Below, one piece after another: positions 1-7,845 of a DNA stretch of 64,000 nucleotides. Each line of letters begins with the position of its first letter. Positions within the stretch are counted from its first letter, which is position 1. The DNA is taken from positions 2,750,001-2,814,000 of the forward strand of contig NZ_LT984798.1 of the NCBI RefSeq assembly GCF_900243745.1. The letters run 5' to 3'. The stretch comes from Desulfovibrio sp. G11 (GTDB taxonomy: Bacteria > Desulfobacterota > Desulfovibrionia > Desulfovibrionales > Desulfovibrionaceae). Under the pieces are notes generated by a model, which saw nothing but the letters and a program-made list of their open reading frames with translations, had not been told where the DNA came from and did no database searches. Both the position numbers and the translations under genes were made by a program.

Positions 1-747
1 AGGGGAATCCCCGCAATTTTTTGGAATAAGGATGATGGGGCTTTTTTTGATGCTTTCATAGATACTGCGCGTTTGTTCAAGCATGTGTTTACCACTGATA
101 ACCGATGCGTGCCCCTTTACCGCCAAGAATTGCCTGCGACCAGCACGGCAGATGTGCTGGCCATGCCCTATCAACCTGCATTCCATAACTTCACAGGATT
201 TAATTTTAAACAGCATGCAGTATGCTTTGTGGGCAGTTACTACAAACGTATTTTGAGCGAACGCCGGAAGTTTCTGGATTCTGTTTTTGAGGCCTGTAAA
301 AATGTCGCCATGCCCCTGCATGTTTTTGACAGAAACAGCAACCGTCTCTCCCACTTTTTTGAATTCCGCTATCCACAAAATGATTTGTTAAATATACATA
401 AAAGAGTTTCTTATACAGAAACAGCCGCTGTATACAAGCATTACTCAATTTCTCTCAACGTTAATTCGGTGACTGAATCAGAAACCATGTGTTCACGGCG
501 CCTTCTTGAAATTCTGGCTTGTGGTGGAATCTGCCTTACCAATAATAGTCCTGCTGTAGAAAATGTTTTTGGCAAATACTGTCATGTGATCAACACACCG
601 GAACAAGCCCGGGAATTGTTGGAGCGGCTACATTTTAATTTATCAGGAGAGGATAAAGATAAAGCCGAAGCTGGCGCTGCTTATGTGCGGCAGCATCATA
701 CTTGGCAATGTCGCCTGGAACAGCTAGCTAATGCGGTTAATTTTTGA
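1..747 (+). CDS. CgeB-like glycosyltransferase, 5' end outside window
   Basis: The frame is open from base 1, so the gene begins before the window; a TTG at 73 is only an internal leucine codon. The visible 248 residues begin with IPAIFWNKDDGAFFDAF, which resembles the middle of CgeB/DUF3880 proteins. They end with a GT1-like C-terminal domain carrying SRRLLEILACGG, the usual nucleotide-sugar-binding stretch of this family. The likely role is transfer of a sugar onto a surface polysaccharide or glycoprotein in the cytoplasm; the substrate cannot be told. The next gene starts 17 bases downstream on the same strand, which suggests an operon with the fusion enzyme and the sulfatase. Codon use is AT-richer than in the core genes further right. 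A second, complete member of the same broad family lies at 46926-48272. Confidence 0.75.
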   Translation, partial: RGIPAIFWNKDDGAFFDAFIDTARLFKHVFTTDNRCVPLYRQELPATSTADVLAMPYQPAFHNFTGFNFKQHAVCFVGSYYKRILSERRKFLDSVFEACKNVAMPLHVFDRNSNRLSHFFEFRYPQNDLLNIHKRVSYTETAAVYKHYSISLNVNSVTESETMCSRRLLEILACGGICLTNNSPAVENVFGKYCHVINTPEQARELLERLHFNLSGEDKDKAEAGAAYVRQHHTWQCRLEQLANAVNF

Positions 748-763
748 GGGTGGGCTGCCGATA

Positions 764-2983
764 ATGATATTATTTTGCATACAAATTTTTCTTTTGCTCT
801 TGGTGCTACTTTTTTTCCTTCATGTTTTTCTGGAAGTGCGCTCTTTAAGAAAGGTCAAACCCACAACAACGGCCAAACTTGTTGCCATTGATGCAATTCC
901 AGAGTATTTGCCAGACGAGCACTTGCCTCGGGTCAGTGTCCTTTTGCCTGTGTACAACGAAAAATTTGTAGTCACAAAACTCATTGATGCTGTTTGTGCT
1001 CTACAATATCCAGTGGATAAACTGGAGATTTTGTTGCTGGATGACTCTACGGACGAAACCCGCCAGCTTGCGGCTGCTTGTGTTGAGCGTCATCATAAGA
1101 GTGGTGTTCCCATCCGTCACGAGCGGCGCGAAAAACGCATAGGATATAAGGCCGGAAATCTTAATTTTGGTCTCACACTGGCACAGGGTGACTTCATTGC
1201 CATTTTTGATGCAGATTGTCTGCCACCACCCGATTTTTTGCGTAAAGTCATGCCATGTTTTGAAGATGAGCATGTGGGGTTTTTGCAAACGGGAATACAG
1301 TATGGCAACAAGAACGCATCATTTCTAACACGGTTTCAGGCCACTGAAGCGGGACATAAAGAAGATGTAACGAGAGGTCTTTCTCGTGATGGTTTTATGG
1401 CTTCACTAACAGGCAGTTCTTGCGTCTGGCGCCGGAGCTGTATTGAGGCCATAGGCGGCATTAGCGCCGACACCATCACAGAAGATGTGGATATGGGATA
1501 CAGGGCGCAGCTTGGCGCATGGAAATATATTTTTCTGCCGGATGTGGTTTCTCTTGCGGAGTTGCCTGAAAGCATGGGGGCCTTTCGAGTGCAACGTCAA
1601 CGCTGGGCTCGGGGGCTTATTCATAATGCTTTGCGGCATGTGCAAAGTATGTTTTCTGCATCCATGCCCCTGCTGCCGCGGCTGCATGCGATTACCCTCA
1701 TGTTTTCTTCCTTGTTGCTGGCCTGTTTTTACACGCTGTTGCTGTTCTGTTTGCCAGTAGCCCTTTTAACGGATTCTCTAGGCTTGCTTTTTCATTTTTG
1801 CTGTACGGTTTTTTTGTTCGTTGCTGTGGCTTGGGCATGGTGCAATACCACAGGGCAGGGAGCATCCGGAGGGGACGCAGTTCCGTTATGGAAGAAAATC
1901 GTTAGAGCCTTCGCCTATGTGGTAATGTTTTTTCCAATTTCCTTATATTATTTTACTGCGGCCATACAGGTTTTTGCTGGAATTGACGGTGGATTTCACC
2001 GTACGCCAAAGGGCAGTGGGCGCAAGAAAACCTCTCACCCGCCGGTGAACTCCCTGCTTATTTTTTTTGAGGTGTTGTCGCTAGTGTATACTCTGGCTGT
2101 GCTGGGTATCAGCTTAGAAAACCACAACTATTGGGTTGCCTTGTACTGCAGCCTCGCCGCCAGCGGTTTTGGCTTGGCGTTATTTTTTTCCTGGAGTGAC
2201 AGCCGGAAGAGAGTGGTACGCCCGCTACGACATATACTTATAACAGGGGCGACAGGTTCCCTGGGAGGGGCTTTGGCCCTAGAGTATGCGGCACCGGGTA
2301 TGCTCCTTACGCTGACTGGGCGCAAACCGGAAGTACTGAGCAGCCTGTCTGCGCAATGCCAGGCCAAAGGAGCCCAAGTCCACACTAAAGCGCTTGATCT
2401 GCAGCAACGTGATGCTGTGCGTCAGTGGATAGCGGAAATTTGTGAGGTAGACGCTCCTGATATGCTCATTGCCACTGCCGGCCGTAATACCAGTATTGGC
2501 CCTGTTGCTGCTGGCGAGCCTTTCAGCGAAGTTGAAGCTTTGGTAGAGGTGAATCTTTTGGCCACGATGGCCTTGGTGGACGGCGTTTTGCCCGCCATGC
2601 GCAAAAGGGGGAGTGGGCAAATCGCGATTATCAGCTCCCTTGCTTCCTATTATGGCCTTCCAACCACGCCCGCATATTGCGCCACCAAGGCTGCCTTGCG
2701 CACTTGGGGGACTTCTTTGCGTGGGTGGCTCCAATCTGAGGGTATTCGTGTCAACGTGGTACTTCCTGGCTACGTAGCTTCATCCATGTGCGACGCCATG
2801 CCCGGCCCCAAACCTTTTTTGTGGCAGCCAGGACGCGCTGCGCGAGTTATCCGGCGTGGGCTTGAGCGCAATTGGGCCCGAATTTCGTTCCCTTTTCCTC
2901 TCAATCTGGGCATCTGGGGGCTTTCTGTATTGCCGGCATGCCTGGCCATGCCCATAGCGCGGATACTGGGTTATGGACGCTGA
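764..2983 (+). CDS. fusion of GT2 (cellulose-synthase-like) glycosyltransferase and short-chain dehydrogenase
   Basis: The protein has about 739 residues. It begins with a hydrophobic helix, then a GT2 domain with VSVLLPVYNE, the metal-binding DAD (IFDADCLPP), TED and the QRQRW motif typical of processive or cellulose-synthase-like enzymes. A cluster of membrane helices follows (about residues 310-480). From about residue 490 to the end it is a classical short-chain dehydrogenase with TGATGSLG, a serine (ISSLAS) and YCATK as the catalytic Ser-Tyr-Lys set. An ATG at 731 overlaps the preceding gene. I prefer the ATG at 764, which has GAGGG 12 bases before it and avoids the overlap. It probably makes or extends a surface glycan while oxidising, reducing or epimerising a sugar. 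The coupling of the two activities is inference. It overlaps the next gene by 11 bases. Confidence 0.85.
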   Translation: MILFCIQIFLLLLVLLFFLHVFLEVRSLRKVKPTTTAKLVAIDAIPEYLPDEHLPRVSVLLPVYNEKFVVTKLIDAVCALQYPVDKLEILLLDDSTDETRQLAAACVERHHKSGVPIRHERREKRIGYKAGNLNFGLTLAQGDFIAIFDADCLPPPDFLRKVMPCFEDEHVGFLQTGIQYGNKNASFLTRFQATEAGHKEDVTRGLSRDGFMASLTGSSCVWRRSCIEAIGGISADTITEDVDMGYRAQLGAWKYIFLPDVVSLAELPESMGAFRVQRQRWARGLIHNALRHVQSMFSASMPLLPRLHAITLMFSSLLLACFYTLLLFCLPVALLTDSLGLLFHFCCTVFLFVAVAWAWCNTTGQGASGGDAVPLWKKIVRAFAYVVMFFPISLYYFTAAIQVFAGIDGGFHRTPKGSGRKKTSHPPVNSLLIFFEVLSLVYTLAVLGISLENHNYWVALYCSLAASGFGLALFFSWSDSRKRVVRPLRHILITGATGSLGGALALEYAAPGMLLTLTGRKPEVLSSLSAQCQAKGAQVHTKALDLQQRDAVRQWIAEICEVDAPDMLIATAGRNTSIGPVAAGEPFSEVEALVEVNLLATMALVDGVLPAMRKRGSGQIAIISSLASYYGLPTTPAYCATKAALRTWGTSLRGWLQSEGIRVNVVLPGYVASSMCDAMPGPKPFLWQPGRAARVIRRGLERNWARISFPFPLNLGIWGLSVLPACLAMPIARILGYGR

Positions 2984-4547
2984 CAGCGCCTTGCTGCAGG
3001 TTCTGGCGCTTGGGCTGGTTGGGCTTGCGGTATCCGTGGGCATTGAGCGCTTTCTGCTTCCGCGGCCTGTCTTGGCGCGCGCGCCCAAAGCCTGGGCAGC
3101 GCATGTGGGATTATTGAGCGCGACATACGCGCTGTTGGTGTTGGTCATGGGGCGGCCAGTGTGTGCCATGGTGGCAACACTAGCCGTGCTTGTGACATTG
3201 GTGCTTGTTAGCAATACCAAGCAAAAAACCCTGCGTGAGCCCTTTCTATTTCAGGATTACGATTATTTTCTTGATACATTACGCTTTCCGCGCCTCTTTT
3301 TACCATTTTTTGGCTTGAAAAAATTTTGTTTTGCAGCGGCATTTTTTGTCCTGGCTCTTGTTGGCTTTTGGCACGAAGTGCCGCCACCTTCGCGCTTTGA
3401 TCTGCGCGGACAGCTTGGTGGCGTACTGATTTTTTTAACGATAGCTATTTTTTTTCTAGGGAGTGTAAAATATCGCCCCCTGACTATTGCGTGTGAGCCT
3501 GAGACAGATATTAAAAACCTTGGCCTGCTGGCCTTTCTTTGGACATATGCTGTGGCTTCACGCACGCTACCCACCCCGAGTTCGCCCTTCAGCCGGATTT
3601 CACGGGGAAAGCGTGAGAATCGGCCGCACCTTGTAGCCATCCAGAGCGAATCATTTTTTGATGCCCGGCCTTTATTTTCAGGCGTTCGCTCGGATATTTT
3701 GCAGTCTTTCGACAGGATTATGAGCGAGGCTGACACTAGTGGCCCGTTGACAGTGCCCGCTTGGGGAGCCAATACAGTACGTACGGAATTTTCTTTCCTT
3801 ACGGGCATAGCCGCGCACCATATAGGTGTACACCGCTTCAATCCCTATCAGACTGTGGCGCGTGGGTGGTCAGTGCCATCTTTGCCACATTTTCTCAAGA
3901 AGCTTGGCTATCGCACAGTTTGCATTCATCCCTATTGGGCTCGGTTTTATGGGCGTGACCGCGTCCTGCGCCAATTGGGCTTCGATGTTTTTATGGACAT
4001 TAGCACGTTTGCTGGTGCGCGGCGTGAAGGTTCCTATGTGGCTGATATGGAGGTGGGGGAGAGTATTCTTCGGGTTCTACGTCAAGCGACACACCCCACA
4101 TTTGTGTTTGCCATTACTATGGAGAACCATGGGCCACTGCATCTGGAGCCATCTCGTGCAGGCGCAGCAAAAGATATCTACTGTTGTTCCCCGCCAGCGG
4201 GTTGCGATGAGCTCAGCACATATCTATACCACCTGCGCAATGCCGATAACATGCTCTGTATGTTGCATGACACCTTTCAGTCCACTTGCCCGGCATCTCT
4301 TTGTTTTTATGGGGATCATGTCCCCATCATGCCTTCCGTATATAAAGTGCTGGCAGAGCCTACGGGAATAGTTCCTTATTTTTGCTGGAACAGTACATGG
4401 GCACAAACGAGTACAAGTGTGGAAAGTATCTGTAAAGTTTCAGTGGGGGCAGAAGAATTTGAACAAACTCTTGCAGTGCATGATCTGGCGCTGACTTGGC
4501 TGACATCCTTGGGATTTGTGTCAGATCCGCGACAGTCCGTTACGTAA
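2973..4547 (+). CDS. LTA-synthase-like membrane sulfatase / phosphoglycerol transferase family
   Basis: The 524 residues begin with several membrane helices (roughly residues 1-190), followed by an extracytoplasmic alkaline-phosphatase-superfamily domain. Seen motifs are VAIQSESFFD near the expected metal/nucleophile region, TMENHGPLH, and FYGDHVPIMP near the C-terminus, which gives the Asp-His metal ligands of the sulfatase fold. Family members transfer phosphoglycerol or phosphoethanolamine to membrane glycolipids or polysaccharide. Here the neighbouring glycosyltransferases suggest it decorates a capsule-like or LPS-like polymer, which is inference. The start overlaps the preceding gene by 11 bases, indicating translational coupling. 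Its stop overlaps the converging relaxase gene by 8 bases, so the two loci abut with no spacer. Confidence 0.8.
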   Translation: MDADSALLQVLALGLVGLAVSVGIERFLLPRPVLARAPKAWAAHVGLLSATYALLVLVMGRPVCAMVATLAVLVTLVLVSNTKQKTLREPFLFQDYDYFLDTLRFPRLFLPFFGLKKFCFAAAFFVLALVGFWHEVPPPSRFDLRGQLGGVLIFLTIAIFFLGSVKYRPLTIACEPETDIKNLGLLAFLWTYAVASRTLPTPSSPFSRISRGKRENRPHLVAIQSESFFDARPLFSGVRSDILQSFDRIMSEADTSGPLTVPAWGANTVRTEFSFLTGIAAHHIGVHRFNPYQTVARGWSVPSLPHFLKKLGYRTVCIHPYWARFYGRDRVLRQLGFDVFMDISTFAGARREGSYVADMEVGESILRVLRQATHPTFVFAITMENHGPLHLEPSRAGAAKDIYCCSPPAGCDELSTYLYHLRNADNMLCMLHDTFQSTCPASLCFYGDHVPIMPSVYKVLAEPTGIVPYFCWNSTWAQTSTSVESICKVSVGAEEFEQTLAVHDLALTWLTSLGFVSDPRQSVT

Positions 4548-7326
4548 ATGACATATTGTTCCCATCGGCCTCACTGTCCTCAAAATCCTGCGGAGGCTGT
4601 GGGGCTGGCGCATGGGGCAGAGCAGCAGGCTGCTGGATGTCTGAGCCAGTCGACAGGGATTTTTGGATGGCGATAGTCTCATATGTCTGTTGGAGAAACC
4701 TTTCCAGACTGCCCCTGCCGAATACAATGCGCCTGAAAATTGTCCAGTGCATGAACTCAAATGGAATATTGGGGTTGTTGGTCCAGATATGCTTGATGGC
4801 ATCCTGCAATTTTCCTACTCCTTCCGCAGTATCAAAAAATACTCTGCCATCTTTTTCAGCATGGCTTTTGATTTCATTCCACAGCCTGTGCATATCCTGA
4901 TTGAGATCTGTGGGCGGGGTTGGCAATACCGTTTTTTGTTGTCCTGACCTGACTGTAGTGTGCAGCGTTTTGGGGGATACGCGTGGTTTTTTGTGTCGTG
5001 TTCCTGTAAATGGGCCGGTGTCCAGAATCACGATCCGGACTGGAGACTGCTTTGGACATCGCTGGGCCAGGTCCTGAATGATTTTGGCCTGCTCATCTGG
5101 TGTTCTCACGCTGTGGCGCTTCAGCGTACAGGCAAAGTCAACAGCCGTTATCCGTGGGAATATCTGCTGGACCTTGATACATGCATTATGAAGCCGGGTA
5201 AGCAGGTCCAATGAATGCGGCTCCTGCAACGCCCTGACTACAAGAAGCTCCCACAGTTTTTTGTGCCATATTTCATTGTTGTCAGCTGTGGTGATGGCTC
5301 CAGATTCCAGACGCTCAGGGACGCGGGCTGTCTCATGCCTCCTTCCTGCTTCTTCTTCCTGTATCTGTCTGTAAAGGTTTTCAGTCCTGAAGGACATTTC
5401 TGCTGCAACAGGCGCAAGTTTTTTTGTCAGCGCGGCTATAGGATAAAAAACAGTACCTATAAAGCTGGCAGATGCTGGCACTATTGAAAACAGTTTTAGC
5501 TGCTCCTTAACCATACGTTCTTCTTGCCTTAAAATGCTGTATGAAAGCCGCTGGGTTTCCGTTTCAAAGGCAAAAGTGGCAGCAAGCAGCTTGGGCACGA
5601 TCATGTCAGACAAACCCATCGGGGCAGGTGCCGTATCTGTTGCGCTGGCTCTGGGCATTGCGACCTTTGGACACGAACGGAGCCACAGGCCACAACTTTT
5701 ATTTTGCAGATGCAAGGCTTCTGTTTCCAGTGCCGCTATCATCGGCATAAACCCTTGAACCACGATGTCGGAAAAACCAACTGAAGGCAGTTTGAGTGCT
5801 GCCGCAGCCTTACGGCCTTCATATTTCAAAATACTGCATGAAAGCCGCAAGGTTTCCGTTTCAAGGGCAGAAGTGGCAGTAAGCAGCTTGGGCACAATGA
5901 TGTCAGACAAGCCCATCGGGCCATATGCCGTATCTGTTGCGCTGGCTCTGGGCCTTGCGACCTTTGGACACGAGCGGAGCCACAGGCCACAACTTTTATT
6001 TTGCAGGTGCAAGGCTTCTGTTTCCAGTGCCGCGACCACCGGCAGAACCCTTTGGGCCACGATGTCGGAAAAAACAATTGAGGGCAGTTTAAGTGGTGCC
6101 TTTGCTCTGCGGCTCTCATGTCTCAAAATGCTGCATGAGAGCCGCAAAGCCTCCAGTTCAAGGGCAGAAGTAGCTGCAACCAGCGCAGGCATTATGTGGT
6201 CGGAGAATCCTCTTCCTCCTGTGCTCTCGAGGCTTCCAGTTTGGTCATGCGCAAATTCATGGAAGTCAGCTGGTTGCTCACTTTCATGATGGCATCGACC
6301 ACCGTTTTCAGGTTGGGTTTTTCCAGAGGGGACAAATCGACCTCGCCCACCGTGCCCGAGGTTATCTCGTCCATAGTCCCCATGAGCATCCTTGCTTCTT
6401 CGAGCAGGTTGTTGATGGTCGTATTCATTTGAAGCAGATCTTGCCTGATCTCTATTTGTTCTGTTTTGATTGTTCCCCATTCCTCCAGTTGCAGTTTTTC
6501 CAAAGCTGCTACGCGGAATTGCAGTTTTTTGAAATTCTCTTCTGTCATGACGTAATACCTCATTTACGGTTTCAATGTCTTTGTTGTATGCCTTTGGACA
6601 GCCAAGAACGCGGATTTGACTGGAATGCCGCCAGACCCCCTCATGCTTTTGTGGAATTTCTTGTATGCCGCGCCGCAGATATGAACGGTGATCAACGCGT
6701 TCAAGTATTCTTGATTTTTCCAATGCGGCATTGACCATATCTGCCCATTGAGATCTCAGAATTTCAACGGGCGCGATACTCTGCTTAAGCTCACGCTGTG
6801 CGCTGATGGGGTCAAGAGCAATGGCTTTTTTACCAAAAGAGCCATCAGGCAAAACAGTGCAAGCAGTAATAGCCAGATGAAAATGTGGATTTGAAGAATG
6901 CGGTTTGTGTGAAGTGACCTGTACGGCAACTCCATAAGTATCGCTTAGCCACTGGCCATATTGCAGCATGAGTTCGTGGTTTTCATCGGCAGATAATTCA
7001 ATGGGTAGAGCCAGACTGGCGGTTCGTGCCGGTACGGAATTGCCGCGTTTGTAATGTGCTTCAAGGTTAGCCCAGAATTGTTCATGATCGGTAATGTGGG
7101 TAGTTGCAGACGTGGGCAGTAAGAGCCGTGTTTGGCCCAGCTCACTTTTTTTGTATCGATAGTTGTGCCATTCGCCTGTGCGTGGATCCCGTATGTTGCT
7201 GGCGGTCTGGTATGCAACACGCGCCACGATACTCTGTCCTTTATTTCGCTGGACAGGTTTAATGTTCAGATGGATATTACCTTGCAGCATATGGATGGCC
7301 TGTTGTATTTTTTCTTCTATCGCCAT
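4540..7326 (-). CDS. MobA/MobL-family relaxase with internal repeats
   Basis: The 928-residue protein starts with a MOBQ-type relaxase domain (about residues 1-240). It contains the metal-binding histidine motif NPHFHLAIT and the family pattern QGNIHLNIKPVQRNKGQS. It should nick oriT and stay bound to the 5' end. Residues about 255-370 are polar and low in complexity because a second gene is encoded there in another frame. Residues about 375-600 are alternating repeats of about 50 residues (ALETEALHLQNKSC and ALETETLRLSCSIL types). The C-terminal part (about 680-928) matches nothing I recognise. ATG at 7326 faces the oriT-like region and the divergent gene at 7471. The domain order (relaxase then a long non-catalytic tail) is like other MOBQ proteins, but the repeats are not something I know from them. 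Confidence 0.85.
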   Translation of the reverse strand: MAIEEKIQQAIHMLQGNIHLNIKPVQRNKGQSIVARVAYQTASNIRDPRTGEWHNYRYKKSELGQTRLLLPTSATTHITDHEQFWANLEAHYKRGNSVPARTASLALPIELSADENHELMLQYGQWLSDTYGVAVQVTSHKPHSSNPHFHLAITACTVLPDGSFGKKAIALDPISAQRELKQSIAPVEILRSQWADMVNAALEKSRILERVDHRSYLRRGIQEIPQKHEGVWRHSSQIRVLGCPKAYNKDIETVNEVLRHDRREFQKTAIPRSSFGKTATGGMGNNQNRTNRDQARSASNEYDHQQPARRSKDAHGDYGRDNLGHGGRGRFVPSGKTQPENGGRCHHESEQPADFHEFAHDQTGSLESTGGRGFSDHIMPALVAATSALELEALRLSCSILRHESRRAKAPLKLPSIVFSDIVAQRVLPVVAALETEALHLQNKSCGLWLRSCPKVARPRASATDTAYGPMGLSDIIVPKLLTATSALETETLRLSCSILKYEGRKAAAALKLPSVGFSDIVVQGFMPMIAALETEALHLQNKSCGLWLRSCPKVAMPRASATDTAPAPMGLSDMIVPKLLAATFAFETETQRLSYSILRQEERMVKEQLKLFSIVPASASFIGTVFYPIAALTKKLAPVAAEMSFRTENLYRQIQEEEAGRRHETARVPERLESGAITTADNNEIWHKKLWELLVVRALQEPHSLDLLTRLHNACIKVQQIFPRITAVDFACTLKRHSVRTPDEQAKIIQDLAQRCPKQSPVRIVILDTGPFTGTRHKKPRVSPKTLHTTVRSGQQKTVLPTPPTDLNQDMHRLWNEIKSHAEKDGRVFFDTAEGVGKLQDAIKHIWTNNPNIPFEFMHWTIFRRIVFGRGSLERFLQQTYETIAIQKSLSTGSDIQQPAALPHAPAPQPPQDFEDSEADGNNMSFT
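5531..6190 (-). repeat. 297-bp in-frame tandem repeats inside relaxase gene
   Basis: Matching blocks begin at 5531, 5828 and 6125, spaced exactly 297 bases (99 codons). The first two copies are nearly complete and the third is partial. Each 99-codon unit encodes two related half-units of about 50 residues, both with the pattern ALExExLxL. The copies differ at scattered bases, so the duplication is not very recent, and the reading frame has been kept. Confidence 0.85.
6192..6548 (-). CDS. coiled-coil protein nested in relaxase gene (MbeB/MobB-like position)
   Basis: A 118-codon frame lies wholly inside the relaxase gene on the same strand but in another frame. It starts at ATG 6548, with GAGG 9 bases before it. 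The product begins MTEENFKKLQFRVAALEKLQ and has heptad-like hydrophobic spacing throughout, ending in an acidic tail. Its composition looks like a real coiled-coil protein, while the relaxase frame over the same bases looks like low-complexity linker. ColE1 and RSF1010 also carry small mobilization genes nested inside the relaxase gene, which supports a relaxosome role. No sequence similarity to those proteins can be claimed by eye. An upstream ATG at 6563 lacks a ribosome site. Confidence 0.6.
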   Translation of the reverse strand: MTEENFKKLQFRVAALEKLQLEEWGTIKTEQIEIRQDLLQMNTTINNLLEEARMLMGTMDEITSGTVGEVDLSPLEKPNLKTVVDAIMKVSNQLTSMNLRMTKLEASRAQEEEDSPTT

Positions 7327-7359
7327 CGGCGATATGTCTTAGCCTCGCAGAGCGCACGT

Positions 7360-7418
7360 GCAGTCGAAGCGTAGCGAAGACTGCTCTAAGTGCGCCGTGG
7401 GGCGAAGCCCCCCCACGG
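7360..7418 (+). promoter_or_regulatory. oriT-like site
   Basis: The gap between the divergent relaxase and TraD-like genes holds a 6-bp inverted repeat (GCAGTC at 7360-7365, GACTGC at 7379-7384). It is followed at 7387 by TAAGTGCGCC, which matches the nick-region core of RSF1010-type oriT sites as I remember it. A perfect 8-bp hairpin CCGTGGGG / CCCCACGG (7395-7418) follows immediately. The position next to a MOBQ relaxase makes an origin of transfer likely. The nick would be expected just after or within this core. Confidence 0.6.
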
Positions 7419-7470
7419 GATACTTTCGATAATAATGAGATTTTTCTAAAAAAGGAGGTTTTTTAGAGGT

Positions 7471-7824
7471 ATGGATAACATCAAGAGTAGAAAGATGAGC
7501 CTGGAAGAAAAATTGGAACATCTTAAGCAGCAAGAGTTGCTTATTGCAGCTAAACGAGAGGCCGTAGAGAAACGGCTTACTGATCAAACGCGCAAAGAGA
7601 GAACCCGCGCATTTGTATGCATGGGGGCCATGATTGATAAACTTATGGCAACTGATGTGGATTTGAAAAAAAGGCTTGTAACCGAATCTCTGAAGGAGAA
7701 TGTCAATAACAGGCGTGGCATGGGTCGCTACTGGAGTGATTTCATGCCTTCTGAAGAAGAACTTGTGAAAATGAAAAGGAAGAAGAAGCAGCAGGAGCCC
7801 ACAGAAGCGGGCTCGGAAGAATAA
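7471..7824 (+). CDS. TraD/MobC-like relaxosome accessory protein
   Basis: The product is 117 residues, highly charged, with an N-terminal coiled coil (SLEEKLEHLKQQELLIAAKR) followed by RKERTRAFVCMGAMIDKLM. This resembles the RRKILxGAxxLDK stretch of small TraD-type mobilization proteins found beside MOBQ relaxases. It is divergent from the relaxase across the oriT-like site, the usual place for such a DNA-binding helper. A strong AAAGGAGG lies upstream, with a second GAGG directly before the ATG. The C-terminal 20 residues are very basic, then acidic. The family assignment is by pattern and position only. Confidence 0.6.
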   Translation: MDNIKSRKMSLEEKLEHLKQQELLIAAKREAVEKRLTDQTRKERTRAFVCMGAMIDKLMATDVDLKKRLVTESLKENVNNRRGMGRYWSDFMPSEEELVKMKRKKKQQEPTEAGSEE

Positions 7825-7845
7825 ATGTGCTGCTGTCGTTATTGG

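Noticed and set aside
73..75. TTG start for the first glycosyltransferase
   Set aside because: The frame is open and family-like from base 1, so the true start is outside the window.
5531..6190. CRISPR-like or satellite repeat
   Set aside because: The 297-bp units are in-frame coding repeats of the relaxase.
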